This document shows positions 1 through 6,840 of a stretch of 8,389 nt of DNA, one piece after another. A program made the translations under genes and the position numbers. The notes beneath the pieces were generated by a model, which was not told the DNA's origin, did no database searches, and saw only the letters and a program-made list of their open reading frames with translations. The stretch is from Calditrichaeota bacterium AABM5.125.24. GTDB taxonomy: Bacteria > Electryoneota > AABM5-125-24 > Hatepunaeales > Hatepunaeaceae. Within the stretch, counting starts at the first letter, position 1. Every line of letters begins with the position of its first letter. Location of the stretch: assembly GCA_002127415.1 (NCBI GenBank), contig MWJR01000215.1, forward strand, positions 1,437 through 9,825, given 5' to 3'.

Positions 1-114
1 AAGCTCGCCGGGCCACACAGCCTGCGCTAAGATGAAACCCGGCGAGCAAGCTCGCCGGGCCACACAATTGGGCTTTGAGATGAAACCCGGCGAGCAAGCT
101 CGCCGGGCCACACA
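1..114. repeat. Array of palindromic repeats, about 47-48 bp period
   Basis: Two complete 36-bp copies (31-66 and 79-114) are identical, and the window edge cuts a third, of which 1-19 is the right end. Each copy holds a perfect inverted repeat with arms CCCGGCGAGC and GCTCGCCGGG around an AA loop, preceded by GATGAAA and followed by CCACACA. The segments between copies are 11 and 12 bp (20-30 and 67-78). The bases after the first and third copies are alike (GCCTGC, then a variable pair, then AAGA), so the duplicated unit may be longer than 36 bp. The array probably continues beyond the left edge. An open frame through it would give a repeated MKPGEQARRATQ peptide, which I take to be an artefact. 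Function unknown; it resembles intergenic REP-like elements. Confidence 0.9.
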
Positions 115-132
115 GCCTGCACCAAGAGGACA

Positions 133-156
133 AGGTCGGACAAGAGTGTCCGACCT
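133..156. repeat. Perfect hairpin, REP-like, 10-bp arms
   Basis: The arms AGGTCGGACA and TGTCCGACCT pair perfectly around an AGAG loop. Read on the minus strand, the element begins with GTAG (complement of CTAC at 155-158) at the 5' foot of the hairpin. It lies about 40 bp past the stop codon of the C69 dipeptidase and could sit in that gene's 3' untranslated RNA. No clear T-run follows it on the minus strand, so a classical intrinsic terminator is not supported. Confidence 0.8.
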
Positions 157-194
157 ACCTGATAAAATGAGCAACCACTCCGGGTTATCCATCG

Positions 195-1838
195 TCAATC
201 CACCAGCTTCGATTCCGGCACCTCCTCCCTCTTCTCCTTCAATAGGAACTGCTCAGGACGTGACCTCAGAACCTCCCTCAACCAGCTTTCAGGATAGCCC
301 TTTTCGCGCGGCCGGCCCTCCTCATCCTTGACATACCCGTCGTTGTATTTCACTATCAGATGCTCGCCCAGCCCCTTCCACCGTGACACCGTTAGTTCAG
401 CCTGCCTGACCGAGTAATCGGTCAGGTAACGGGTCATAAGCTCAGGACTCGACCTGCCGATTTCGACCGCGGTCTTCTCCACCGAAGGTTGCAGGGCCAG
501 GAGATTTCCCTCGATATCGCACTGCACCGCCTGAATGTCCTGTATCATATGGGAATACTTCAGGTTGGCGAAGTTGGCGACGAAATTGAACACCCACCAG
601 GCTGACTCCCACGTAAACTTCTTCAGGCTGCCGACTGTGAATGACCTCGGAACAGTGTCGATGCAGCAGTATAACGGGATATAGCAGGTGGTGTAGGTGT
701 CATCGACGCCATACCAGAACAGGCCGCCGACGCCGTCCGGAAGCCAGCCCCTCGACTGCGAGACGAACGAAAAGCCGGTCTGCTGGGTCGAGATGGGGCG
801 TTCCCAGACATACTCGATGCTGTCAATCGTCCAGGTAATCGGTCGCCAGCGGTTGGGGGTGCCGTAGGGCCCTGCGTCGATCCCCCTGGTCATATCGAAG
901 TCGGTTCCCTCGTAGTGGTCGCGCATCAGGGCGAACACGTCGGACAGCGACATCGGACGGTCGGGTTTGATCCATAGCGGATATGATTCAGCCCCCTCGA
1001 CAGCCCGGTGGTAATCGGGCGGGAAGTCCTTTGACGGCGCGGCACGGCGGAAGATGCTCCACACGCGAGCGTCGGCGTAGCGCCTGTTCTTGGGCGTGGC
1101 AGGGCAGTAGGCTTCGCAGAACCTGAACGGCTCGCCCGAGGCCGGATCGTAATACCCTTTCTCGACCGCAAACGAGATGACATTGTCGGAATAGAGGCAG
1201 TTTTTCGGGTCCTTCAGCGGAAACTCACCGATCCGGGCCTTGTTGGCGTGGCAGGATATATATCCATCAGGAACCCTCAGCGCCACCCATTCGGCACCAT
1301 GACCGCCCGGGCCGGGCCCGATCATCTCCATTATCCAGGCCTCTTTGGTGTCGGCGATTGAGAACGATTCACCGGTGGATCGGTAGCCGTACTCAGCCAC
1401 CAGGCCGGTCATTACAGTGATAGCTTCCCGGGCGGTTCCGGCACGCTGCAGGGCCAGTTGCATCATATCCCAGTAGTGCAGCAGACCGTCGGGATTCTGC
1501 AGCGTATCGTGGCCGCTGAAGGTGGTCTCGCTGATGGTAAGCTGATGTTCATTCATCAGACCCACCACGGCGCAGGTGTGCGGGACCTGCTTTATCCAGC
1601 CCCGCACCTTCCCGCCCCACTCGGTTATATCGAGTGAGTCGCCCGGCCCCCAGTCGGCGGCAGGGGTGTATTGAAGATGGGGGTGAAACTCCCCGTCGCA
1701 GGTATAGGTAATCATTACCGAGCCGTCATGGGACGCACCCCCGGTTACCAGCAGGTTGGTGCAGGCCTCTGCCTGTGGGCCGGTCATAAGAGCAAAAACA
1801 GTCAGGCAGACCGTCGTTTTAAGCAGATGGCTTTTCAT
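195..1838 (-). CDS. Secreted C69-family dipeptidase
   Basis: This is a 547-residue Ntn-type cysteine hydrolase of peptidase family C69, predicted to cleave dipeptides or short peptides outside the cytoplasm. Residues 1-25 form a signal peptide ending QAEA, and cleavage would expose Cys26 (EACTNLLV) as the N-terminal nucleophile, as known for this family. Other family-like segments are GLMNEHQLTISETTF (93-107), FSIADTKEAWIMEM (159-172), ARIGEFPLKDP (201-211), the GTxxDMTRGIDAGPYG stretch (311-326) and YIPLYCCIDTVPRSF (386-400). Length fits full-size members and I see no frameshift. The ATG at 1836-1838 is preceded by GAGAGGT with about 7 nt spacing and directly begins the signal peptide. It diverges from the toxin-antitoxin operon. 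No C-terminal sorting domain is visible, so the product is probably periplasmic or released. Substrate specificity cannot be told from sequence. Confidence 0.95.
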   Translation of the reverse strand: MKSHLLKTTVCLTVFALMTGPQAEACTNLLVTGGASHDGSVMITYTCDGEFHPHLQYTPAADWGPGDSLDITEWGGKVRGWIKQVPHTCAVVGLMNEHQLTISETTFSGHDTLQNPDGLLHYWDMMQLALQRAGTAREAITVMTGLVAEYGYRSTGESFSIADTKEAWIMEMIGPGPGGHGAEWVALRVPDGYISCHANKARIGEFPLKDPKNCLYSDNVISFAVEKGYYDPASGEPFRFCEAYCPATPKNRRYADARVWSIFRRAAPSKDFPPDYHRAVEGAESYPLWIKPDRPMSLSDVFALMRDHYEGTDFDMTRGIDAGPYGTPNRWRPITWTIDSIEYVWERPISTQQTGFSFVSQSRGWLPDGVGGLFWYGVDDTYTTCYIPLYCCIDTVPRSFTVGSLKKFTWESAWWVFNFVANFANLKYSHMIQDIQAVQCDIEGNLLALQPSVEKTAVEIGRSSPELMTRYLTDYSVRQAELTVSRWKGLGEHLIVKYNDGYVKDEEGRPREKGYPESWLREVLRSRPEQFLLKEKREEVPESKLVD

Positions 1839-1881
1839 ATGTTTGACCTCTCGTTTTCTAATTAACTGTCACACAGGTTAC

Positions 1882-1910
1882 ATAAAATATGAGAAATTCA
1901 CAAGTGTAAA
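1882..1910 (-). promoter_or_regulatory. Candidate promoter for the C69 dipeptidase
   Basis: On the minus strand, TTTACA (1905-1910, five of six matches to TTGACA) and TTTTAT (1882-1887, four of six matches to TATAAT) are separated by 17 bp. This would start transcription near 1875, leaving a leader of roughly 37 nt with the Shine-Dalgarno at 1845-1852. An imperfect inverted repeat (TAACTGT and ACAGGTTA, 1864-1880) covers the predicted start and could be an operator. The call rests on consensus matching only. Confidence 0.3.
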
Positions 1911-2045
1911 GGGTTATTGGACGGGGGGCGGTTCTGACTATGTGGACTGGGTGGAGCTCTACAAAGAAGATAGATCGCTGAATAATCCCATTAAATACAA
2001 AGCATCTTGCTATTCAACCGATTTATGATTAAATTATTGACACAG

Positions 2046-2075
2046 ATTATGAAACAATTATGAGGATGATTATGA
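2046..2075 (+). repeat. Three ATTATGA repeats over the antitoxin start
   Basis: ATTATGA occurs at 2046-2052, 2057-2063 and 2069-2075, starts 11 and 12 bp apart, which is close to one DNA helical turn. The last copy overlaps the probable start codon and the middle copy overlaps the Shine-Dalgarno. Ribbon-helix-helix antitoxins usually repress their own operon through short repeats at the promoter, so these could be operator half-sites. That is inference; low complexity of AT-rich DNA is the alternative. Confidence 0.35.
2062..2066 (+). promoter_or_regulatory. Shine-Dalgarno deciding the antitoxin start
   Basis: GAGGA lies 5 nt before the ATG at 2072. The upstream in-frame ATG at 2060 has no purine-rich site in front of it, and the one at 2066 overlaps GAGGA. 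The start is therefore placed at 2072, giving a protein that begins MSLIKSAAVNRR. Confidence 0.7.
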
Positions 2076-2341
2076 GCCTGATCAAGAGTGCAGCCGTTAA
2101 CAGGCGACTCAATATCCCCATCTCACCTGAAACCAGGAACCAGCTGGAGGAGCTGGCTTCACGTCAAGGGGTCAGCCTGGCTGAACTGGGACGCCAGGCA
2201 CTGGAATCTTTCCTGATCGATCAGCTGCGCAGGGCGAGGCTTGAACGACTCTGTGCCACAGCGACCAGGTATGCGGATATCATTGAAGGAGTAGCTGAGG
2301 ATTGGCGCGCTACCGAGGTTGAGGACTGGTCGGGTGAGTAA
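2072..2341 (+). CDS. Ribbon-helix-helix antitoxin of a MazF-type system
   Basis: This 89-residue protein is the likely antitoxin and operon repressor paired with the downstream MazF. Residues 12-17 (RLNIPI) fit the DNA-binding beta strand of a ribbon-helix-helix fold, followed by helix 1 (about 19-32, PETRNQLEELASRQ), the turn GVS, and helix 2 (about 35-50, SLAELGRQALESFLID). The tail after residue 51 is first basic and helical, then acidic with two tryptophans (DWRATEVEDW, 77-86), the kind of flexible segment that in MazE-like antitoxins fills the toxin's RNA-binding groove. Its stop codon overlaps the toxin start, so the two are probably translationally coupled. The fold and context are clear, but I cannot name the subfamily. 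The start at 2072 is preferred over 2060 because only it has a good Shine-Dalgarno. Confidence 0.87.
   Translation: MSLIKSAAVNRRLNIPISPETRNQLEELASRQGVSLAELGRQALESFLIDQLRRARLERLCATATRYADIIEGVAEDWRATEVEDWSGE
2321..2324 (+). promoter_or_regulatory. Shine-Dalgarno deciding the MazF start
   Basis: GAGG inside the end of the antitoxin gene lies 9 nt before GTG at 2334. This supports GTG 2334 as the toxin start rather than the in-frame TTG at 2319, which would add five residues (MRTGR) in front of the conserved KRGDV motif. Confidence 0.55.
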
Positions 2342-2687
2342 GGTCAAGCGTGGTGACGTCCTGCTGGTGAACCTCGAGACCACCAGGGGAAGCGAGCAGC
2401 GAGGCAGGTCATGTCCATGCCTTGTGGTCTCGCCGGGGCCCTTGAATGAGGCGCTGCGTGGTATCGTTGTCTGTCCCATCACCGATGCCCGTCATATCAA
2501 GCGGTCCGAACTGGGGTTGATCTTCCTGCCTTCCGGGGAGGGGGGGATAAATGAAGACAGTCTGGTGATTGTCTTTCAGATTCGTATGATTGATAAACGA
2601 CGCGTCATCCGCAGGTTGGGTTCGGTCAGTGAGCCGTATATGGTTGAGGTCACCGAATCCATTAATGCCGTTCTGGATATAGAATAA
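2334..2687 (+). CDS. MazF/PemK-family endoribonuclease toxin
   Basis: From the GTG at 2334 this is a 117-residue protein with the full MazF/PemK layout, a sequence-specific mRNA interferase in the cytoplasm. KRGDVLLVNLETTRGSEQRGR (5-25) is the diagnostic N-terminal strand pair and loop carrying the catalytic arginine region (Arg23/Arg25). VVCPIT (45-50) ends in Thr50, at the position of the catalytic threonine of Escherichia coli MazF. VIVFQIRMIDKRRVIRRLG (78-96) is the family's C-terminal Q-I-R-x-x-D-K-R-R signature. All key positions appear intact, so the toxin is probably active. It overlaps the antitoxin gene by 8 nt, and the Shine-Dalgarno lies in the antitoxin coding end. Recognition sequence and cellular role cannot be read from the sequence. 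Confidence 0.93.
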   Translation: MSKVKRGDVLLVNLETTRGSEQRGRSCPCLVVSPGPLNEALRGIVVCPITDARHIKRSELGLIFLPSGEGGINEDSLVIVFQIRMIDKRRVIRRLGSVSEPYMVEVTESINAVLDIE

Positions 2688-2688
2688 C

Positions 2689-2716
2689 GTAGTGGCGCAC
2701 GGCCGTGCGCCACTAC
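2689..2716. repeat. Perfect 28-bp palindrome between convergent genes
   Basis: The halves GTAGTGGCGCACGG and CCGTGCGCCACTAC are exact reverse complements with no loop. The element begins 2 bp after the mazF stop and its last base is the third position of the C25 protease stop codon (TAG on the minus strand, 2716-2718), so it fills the whole gap between the two convergent genes. It could give a hairpin at the 3' end of both mRNAs, but no T-run follows on either strand. GTAG at the foot makes it resemble a REP element. Confidence 0.9.
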
Positions 2717-5700
2717 TACCTGAGCAGAACCAATCGAGATACCCTGATACCCGCCGGGGTCTGCATCCCCACTATATATACGCCGGACGGGAGGTGGCCT
2801 GCTTCGAAGAGAACCTCATATCGTCCGGGAAGGCGCAGGCCGCGGTCAAGTTCGCTGACCAGTCGACCGTTCAGGTCGTAGACCGCGATCCGGACTTTTC
2901 CTGTAGCCGGAACAGTGTAGGCAATCCGCACCAGGGAATTGAACGGATTCGGCCACGCCGAGGATAGCTCCCACCGGTCAGGGGCATCTTGAGCCTCAAA
3001 GTGAACCGCGTTCGTCCACTCGATGGTTATAGCGTTGCTTGAGCTGCTTTCACCGGTCAGGTATTCCGCCGTTACCAGATACATATATTCACCGCCGGGC
3101 TGATGGACCAGCCGGTCGAGATAGCGATTGTCAGTGACCAGGGTGTCGAGCATAACCCAGTCCTGGTTTTCGATATAGCCGCGGTAGATGCGATATCCCA
3201 ACAGCTCGTCCGGGTAAACATAGTCGTCGTCACGCGTGATCACCGGCGTGCTCCAGGTCAGGAAGGCGCCCGGCCCGGTCATCTCCCCTTCGAGGTTGTC
3301 AGGGGGTTCGAGATCGACCGGCAGACGCAGTTCGATGTCATCTATCCACCATCCGGTGAAGTTCTCCGTGCCGTCGGAACCGAACCGGAACCGAATCCGG
3401 ATATCTTGTTCCTCGAACCCAGAGAGATCAAAGACTGCCGGGACCCAGTCGCGCTGACCGGAATAACACGGCTGCTCCACAGGAAGCGGATTGGGTGAAT
3501 CTCCGTGGCTGATCGTGTATGGGTATTGGCGTCCCGACGGGGTTTCGGGCAGGATGAGCCCCCATTCCTCCCCATCGGTTGAGGCTTCGACAAATCCGCC
3601 GTCATAGGCACGCCCCGGATGAGCCCGGCTTTTCTCGGCGTCGATCCTGTGCCAGAACACCAACTGCAACGGGCCGTTCACCCGGTAGGACGGCATATAG
3701 ACGGCGCAGTTCAGCAATGGTTCATATTCTTCATACAGTTCTTCGCTGCCGACTTTGAGGCATCTCGAACCATCGAAGGTGTGATTGTCCTGGTCGGATT
3801 CGTGCCACTGGTCGCGGTGATCGACGTTGAGATTTTCGTGCTCCCAGGGCTCAAGCTCCCGGTCGAAGCTATAGTAAGCGCCCCCGATGCAGAGGTCCGA
3901 CAGGTAGGACCTGTTCACTCCCCGCTCCCCTGAGAGCCGAACGTATAACACGGCTCGATAAGGATCGGGGCAATCTTCGGCCACCCGCACCCGGAAGAGC
4001 TGCTCAAAGTCCACCCTGGCGTGAGGTTCTATGATGTCGATATCGGACTGTGACTCCAGAACCTCGAGGTCAGGGTTTCCGGTGGCGAGTTCGGCGGTGA
4101 TGTCAGCGGTTCGGCCCGTGCCGCTGTTCACTATCGACAGAAGCAGGTCGGCCTCCTCACCCGGGTCCAATCGGCCGTTGTTGTTCCCTTCCTCATCCAG
4201 GACGGTCAGGAATCGACCGTCCAGCACCGGCGCGTGGGTGTGGAAGACAACATTCTGAGTCCAACTCCCGCCTGAGTCATCCTCAAATGACACCAGCAGC
4301 TCGACCCGGTGAAGGTCCCCGCAGGTGGTATCGATCTCTATCACCAGCGGCTGGTCGGGAATCAGCTCACTGTCGGGCTCAATGGTCTGGAAGCCGGTTT
4401 CAGAGTGGATGATTTGCGCCTGCGGGTCGTCGATTTCAATGCTGAGAGTCAGCCCTTCGAGCGCCTGACGGCCGAGATTGTGGACGGAAGGGCTGATTTC
4501 AACCGTCTCCCCCGGATCGGCCTGCCCGTCCTCGATACCACCGAGATCCTCCATAATAAGCTCCTCGACCCAGGGATACCCCACGTCCGACGGAATGGAT
4601 TGAATCTCTGTGATTAGCGGCTGGAAGTTGTGCGCTACAATAGCCAGCGTGACCGGCCCCGGAGGCAGGATCGGCTCGGGAAGGTCAAGCACCGCCACAC
4701 CATCGTCATCAGTCACCGCAACCGATATGATCTCGCTTGAGCGCGACAGGCAGACCGTCGCGCCGGGGACATCTTCGAGTGTCACCTCATAGCGCAGATC
4801 ACCGATGACGACGGCATTGGAAAACTCCGCCTCGACCTGCACCGGTTCGTCGGTCCAGATGTCCATTGCCGGATCGCCGAGGAGGTTGATCTCATAGTAG
4901 CAAAACCTTATTACACCCAGGTCCGCCCACGGTGCAGTGTCCTCCTTTGAGTCCTGATTGGTGGCGCCGATGGCGGTGATATCTTCATCGAACAGGGCAT
5001 CGACGAATTCACGGTGGAAATGCTGTGAGGCGCCGTTGGTGTTGTTACCGTTCCCCCAGCCGTAGCGGGAGTTACAGACAAATGCCACCAGTCCGTGATC
5101 GAGCTTGGAGACGAATTTCTCTGCCACGCAGTCGCCGATATATTGGTTCGGGCCAACGCCGCGATTGTCGAAGGAACCGGCATAGCAGCCCTGAGACCAG
5201 GCGATGTTGAACCCGTTTTCCTGACCGTTGTTGGCGATGAGGTTGTCGTCGAGATCGTTGAACTTCAGTTTCATCACGCCGCGGGTATTGGCGTGACCGA
5301 GGTGATGGATGAAGTGGTATCCGGATGAGATGAGAGGAACCAGGTCGTTACGCGCGTTCCATCCACCGTCCCGGTCGTAGAGGTTGCGGCGCTGGAAGCG
5401 GTCGGGATAGCCGACTGTGCTATAACCCCACCGTTCCGACCCCTCGTAAACTTCGTCCATATAGTCGCCGCCCATCACGTTCCAATCGAGGTTCTCGCCC
5501 ACCATCAGCACCTTCAGAACGTCGCCTGACACAGGTTCGTCGCTGTAGAGGCGAACCTTCGCCAGCGACCGTTCAGCCTCCAGGGTGTCTCCAGCCGGGA
5601 TGCGACCGACGAACAGCTCCGCCATAAGGTCGGCTTCGTTGGCTTCGCCCCACCTGTCGTCATCGTCATCATTCCAGTTGCCGTCGAGCCCGGCGTAATA

Positions 5701-6654
5701 TAGATCGGCTGCGATGTCCCGGTCGGGGTTGTTGTTGACTATACCGTAAAGACCCCGGTGCGGGATCTGTTCGTCGTCGCCCAACAGGAGAACGTAGCTG
5801 ATGTTCCACTCCTCGTAGGCGGCGGTGATGCCGTTGCGGATACATACCCGGTGGTCATCGTCATCTCCCTGGTCTATGAACTGCCGGCAGGTGGCGACAT
5901 AGGTTCGCAGTCCGCGAACGTTGCGCCAGGCTGCATATTCTTCGGCCTGGTCGATGAAATCGCTGTCAGTGACGACCAGCATAGCCTCCGGGTCGCCTTG
6001 GTCGCGGCGGGGATAGAGACCCAGTGACTCGGGATTGCGAACTCGGTCAACCACCCACTGGCGGGTGTAGCGGTCTCCCCGATAGAACCTGTTGAACCCG
6101 GTCATCTCTCTATCACCGGGTGCTGTCTGCAGTGTGAGCTCGGCTTCGGTCAGGTATTCGAGCGTTCCGTCAGCAGGGTTCCACCGCACCGGCCGGCTCA
6201 GGCAGGTGGCGAGGGCATAGCCGCGTTTCAGATGGGTCCTCAGGCTGGTGACCGGCTCGGGTGGATAGGCCGCCTGGCCGTTGTAGATGGAGGGGTCGGG
6301 TTCGGTCGGGGGTGGCGATGGGTCGCTGAGCCTGTGAGGAGGGGGGGTGGGTTCAACTTGGTAATGACCGGGGAGCCGTTTCCAGGACAGCTCTTTAAGC
6401 TCACAGGATACCGCCATTTCGCCGGGGGGCAGGAGCAGCCACACACCGACCGACGGGAGCGAGGGTGTTCCGGCTCTATCGACATTGAGGGCTCCGGGAA
6501 GCGTCACCCGATGGTAACCCTGGACGGGCTCAACCGTCGGCGGAGGGAAGCTCAGGTCGATGCTTACCTGACCGGCCTTGGCGGGGTTGTTAAGCAGGAT
6601 AACAGCAAACCCGGCGGCAATCACAGGTATGCAAACTGGAGGGCGGCGTCTCAT
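2716..6654 (-). CDS. Multidomain C25 (gingipain-like) protease with T9SS sorting domain
   Basis: This 1312-residue exported cysteine endopeptidase starts with a signal peptide (1-27, cleavage probably after AKA) and a propeptide-like region (28 to about 200). The caspase-like C25 domain spans about 222-600. It has a histidine motif HHLGH with likely catalytic His454, Cys490 in SQGCYAGSFD 36 residues later (similar to gingipain spacing), and the terminal signature NLLGDPAMDIW (590-600). An Ig-like domain (603-690) follows, then two beta-sandwich repeats with EDGQADPGE (708-716) and NNGRLDPGE (825-833). Next come a MAM or immune-inhibitor-A-like jelly roll (about 926-1112, ending GWWIDDIEL), a fibronectin type III domain (about 1117-1212), and a sorting domain from WPNPFN (1234-1239) to the end. 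Its ATG follows GAGGA. The product is probably surface-bound or released, degrading extracellular protein. Cleavage specificity is unknown. Confidence 0.95.
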   Translation of the reverse strand: MRRRPPVCIPVIAAGFAVILLNNPAKAGQVSIDLSFPPPTVEPVQGYHRVTLPGALNVDRAGTPSLPSVGVWLLLPPGEMAVSCELKELSWKRLPGHYQVEPTPPPHRLSDPSPPPTEPDPSIYNGQAAYPPEPVTSLRTHLKRGYALATCLSRPVRWNPADGTLEYLTEAELTLQTAPGDREMTGFNRFYRGDRYTRQWVVDRVRNPESLGLYPRRDQGDPEAMLVVTDSDFIDQAEEYAAWRNVRGLRTYVATCRQFIDQGDDDDHRVCIRNGITAAYEEWNISYVLLLGDDEQIPHRGLYGIVNNNPDRDIAADLYYAGLDGNWNDDDDDRWGEANEADLMAELFVGRIPAGDTLEAERSLAKVRLYSDEPVSGDVLKVLMVGENLDWNVMGGDYMDEVYEGSERWGYSTVGYPDRFQRRNLYDRDGGWNARNDLVPLISSGYHFIHHLGHANTRGVMKLKFNDLDDNLIANNGQENGFNIAWSQGCYAGSFDNRGVGPNQYIGDCVAEKFVSKLDHGLVAFVCNSRYGWGNGNNTNGASQHFHREFVDALFDEDITAIGATNQDSKEDTAPWADLGVIRFCYYEINLLGDPAMDIWTDEPVQVEAEFSNAVVIGDLRYEVTLEDVPGATVCLSRSSEIISVAVTDDDGVAVLDLPEPILPPGPVTLAIVAHNFQPLITEIQSIPSDVGYPWVEELIMEDLGGIEDGQADPGETVEISPSVHNLGRQALEGLTLSIEIDDPQAQIIHSETGFQTIEPDSELIPDQPLVIEIDTTCGDLHRVELLVSFEDDSGGSWTQNVVFHTHAPVLDGRFLTVLDEEGNNNGRLDPGEEADLLLSIVNSGTGRTADITAELATGNPDLEVLESQSDIDIIEPHARVDFEQLFRVRVAEDCPDPYRAVLYVRLSGERGVNRSYLSDLCIGGAYYSFDRELEPWEHENLNVDHRDQWHESDQDNHTFDGSRCLKVGSEELYEEYEPLLNCAVYMPSYRVNGPLQLVFWHRIDAEKSRAHPGRAYDGGFVEASTDGEEWGLILPETPSGRQYPYTISHGDSPNPLPVEQPCYSGQRDWVPAVFDLSGFEEQDIRIRFRFGSDGTENFTGWWIDDIELRLPVDLEPPDNLEGEMTGPGAFLTWSTPVITRDDDYVYPDELLGYRIYRGYIENQDWVMLDTLVTDNRYLDRLVHQPGGEYMYLVTAEYLTGESSSSNAITIEWTNAVHFEAQDAPDRWELSSAWPNPFNSLVRIAYTVPATGKVRIAVYDLNGRLVSELDRGLRLPGRYEVLFEAGHLPSGVYIVGMQTPAGIRVSRLVLLR

Positions 6655-6677
6655 AATTTCCTCGCTGACGGTGGATG

Positions 6678-6695
6678 ATCCGGCAGCTGCCGGAT
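6678..6695. repeat. Perfect 18-bp palindrome
   Basis: ATCCGGCAG and CTGCCGGAT are exact reverse complements. The element lies 24 bp before the protease start codon on the minus strand, inside the predicted leader RNA. Confidence 0.75.
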
Positions 6696-6708
6696 GACAC
6701 CGGAATTA

Positions 6709-6732
6709 CCGTCACGCGACCCCGCGTGACGG
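6709..6732. repeat. Hairpin with 10-bp perfect arms
   Basis: CCGTCACGCG and CGCGTGACGG pair perfectly around ACCC. This is the second palindrome in the predicted protease leader, unrelated in sequence to its neighbours. Confidence 0.8.
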
Positions 6733-6751
6733 CGCTCTTCAATTCAGTTTG

Positions 6752-6779
6752 GTGGTGTCACACTTGAGTGTGACACCAC
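6752..6779. repeat. Hairpin with 13-bp perfect arms
   Basis: GTGGTGTCACACT and AGTGTGACACCAC pair perfectly around a TG loop. Its right edge lies where transcription from the candidate protease promoter would begin, so it could form the very 5' end of that mRNA or act as an operator. It also resembles the other intergenic hairpins, so a repeat-element origin is equally possible. Confidence 0.85.
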
Positions 6780-6786
6780 ACCCAAT

Positions 6787-6815
6787 AAAATACAATAGTA
6801 AATCGGGATTTACAA
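6787..6815 (-). promoter_or_regulatory. Candidate promoter for the C25 protease
   Basis: On the minus strand TTGTAA (6810-6815) and TATTTT (6787-6792) are 17 bp apart, each matching the sigma70 consensus at four of six positions. It lies in an AT-rich stretch and would produce a leader of about 125 nt containing three hairpins. Support is consensus only. Confidence 0.3.
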
Positions 6816-6818
6816 GTA

Positions 6819-6840
6819 TGGGCGCGCGGCGGTGCGCCCA
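6819..6840. repeat. Imperfect GC-rich hairpin
   Basis: TGGGCGC and GCGCCCA pair perfectly, and a G-T pair plus a C-G pair extend the stem towards the centre (22 bp in all). The core resembles the 2689-2716 palindrome in having a GCGCA/TGCGC-like sequence but is not the same element. Confidence 0.6.

Larger units (their letters stand above)
1839..2071. other. Divergent intergenic region with a protein-like open stretch
   Basis: This gap separates the dipeptidase from the toxin-antitoxin operon. The minus-strand promoter candidate lies in its left part. The plus-strand frame ending with TGA at 2026-2028 reads as protein-like sequence, including GYWTGGGSDYVDWVELYKED, but it has no good start or ribosome binding site and I recognise no family. 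It may be a decayed gene end or chance. The right part, from about 1980, is AT-rich and contains TATGAT (2024-2029) and TTGACA (2037-2042), neither in a convincing promoter arrangement for the antitoxin. Confidence 0.5.

Noticed and set aside
1..114. CRISPR array
   Set aside because: The segments between repeats are only 11-12 bp, and two of them share flanking sequence. CRISPR spacers are typically 25-40 bp. No cas gene is nearby.
32..331. Plus-strand 99-codon open frame with repeated MKPGEQARRATQ
   Set aside because: It is the translation of the palindromic array followed by the antisense of the C69 gene end. There is no ribosome binding site and no family resemblance.
2037..2064. TTGACA at 2037-2042 as the -35 of the toxin-antitoxin promoter
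   Set aside because: A -10 at proper distance would lie on the Shine-Dalgarno and start codon, and no good -10 is there. The match is probably chance in AT-rich DNA.
2060..2071. ATG at 2060 as antitoxin start
   Set aside because: No purine-rich site lies upstream, while ATG 2072 has GAGGA at 5 nt.
2319..2333. TTG start at 2319 for the MazF toxin
   Set aside because: It would overlap the Shine-Dalgarno GAGG and add residues not expected before KRGDV. GTG at 2334 has a properly placed site.
2689..2716. Classical Rho-independent terminator
   Set aside because: The stem is strong, but no run of T follows on either strand. The same applies to the hairpins at 133-156 and 7037-7065.
2692..2967. 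Open frame just downstream of mazF on the same strand
   Set aside because: It is antisense to the sorting domain of the C25 protease, whose coding evidence is far stronger. It starts within the palindrome.
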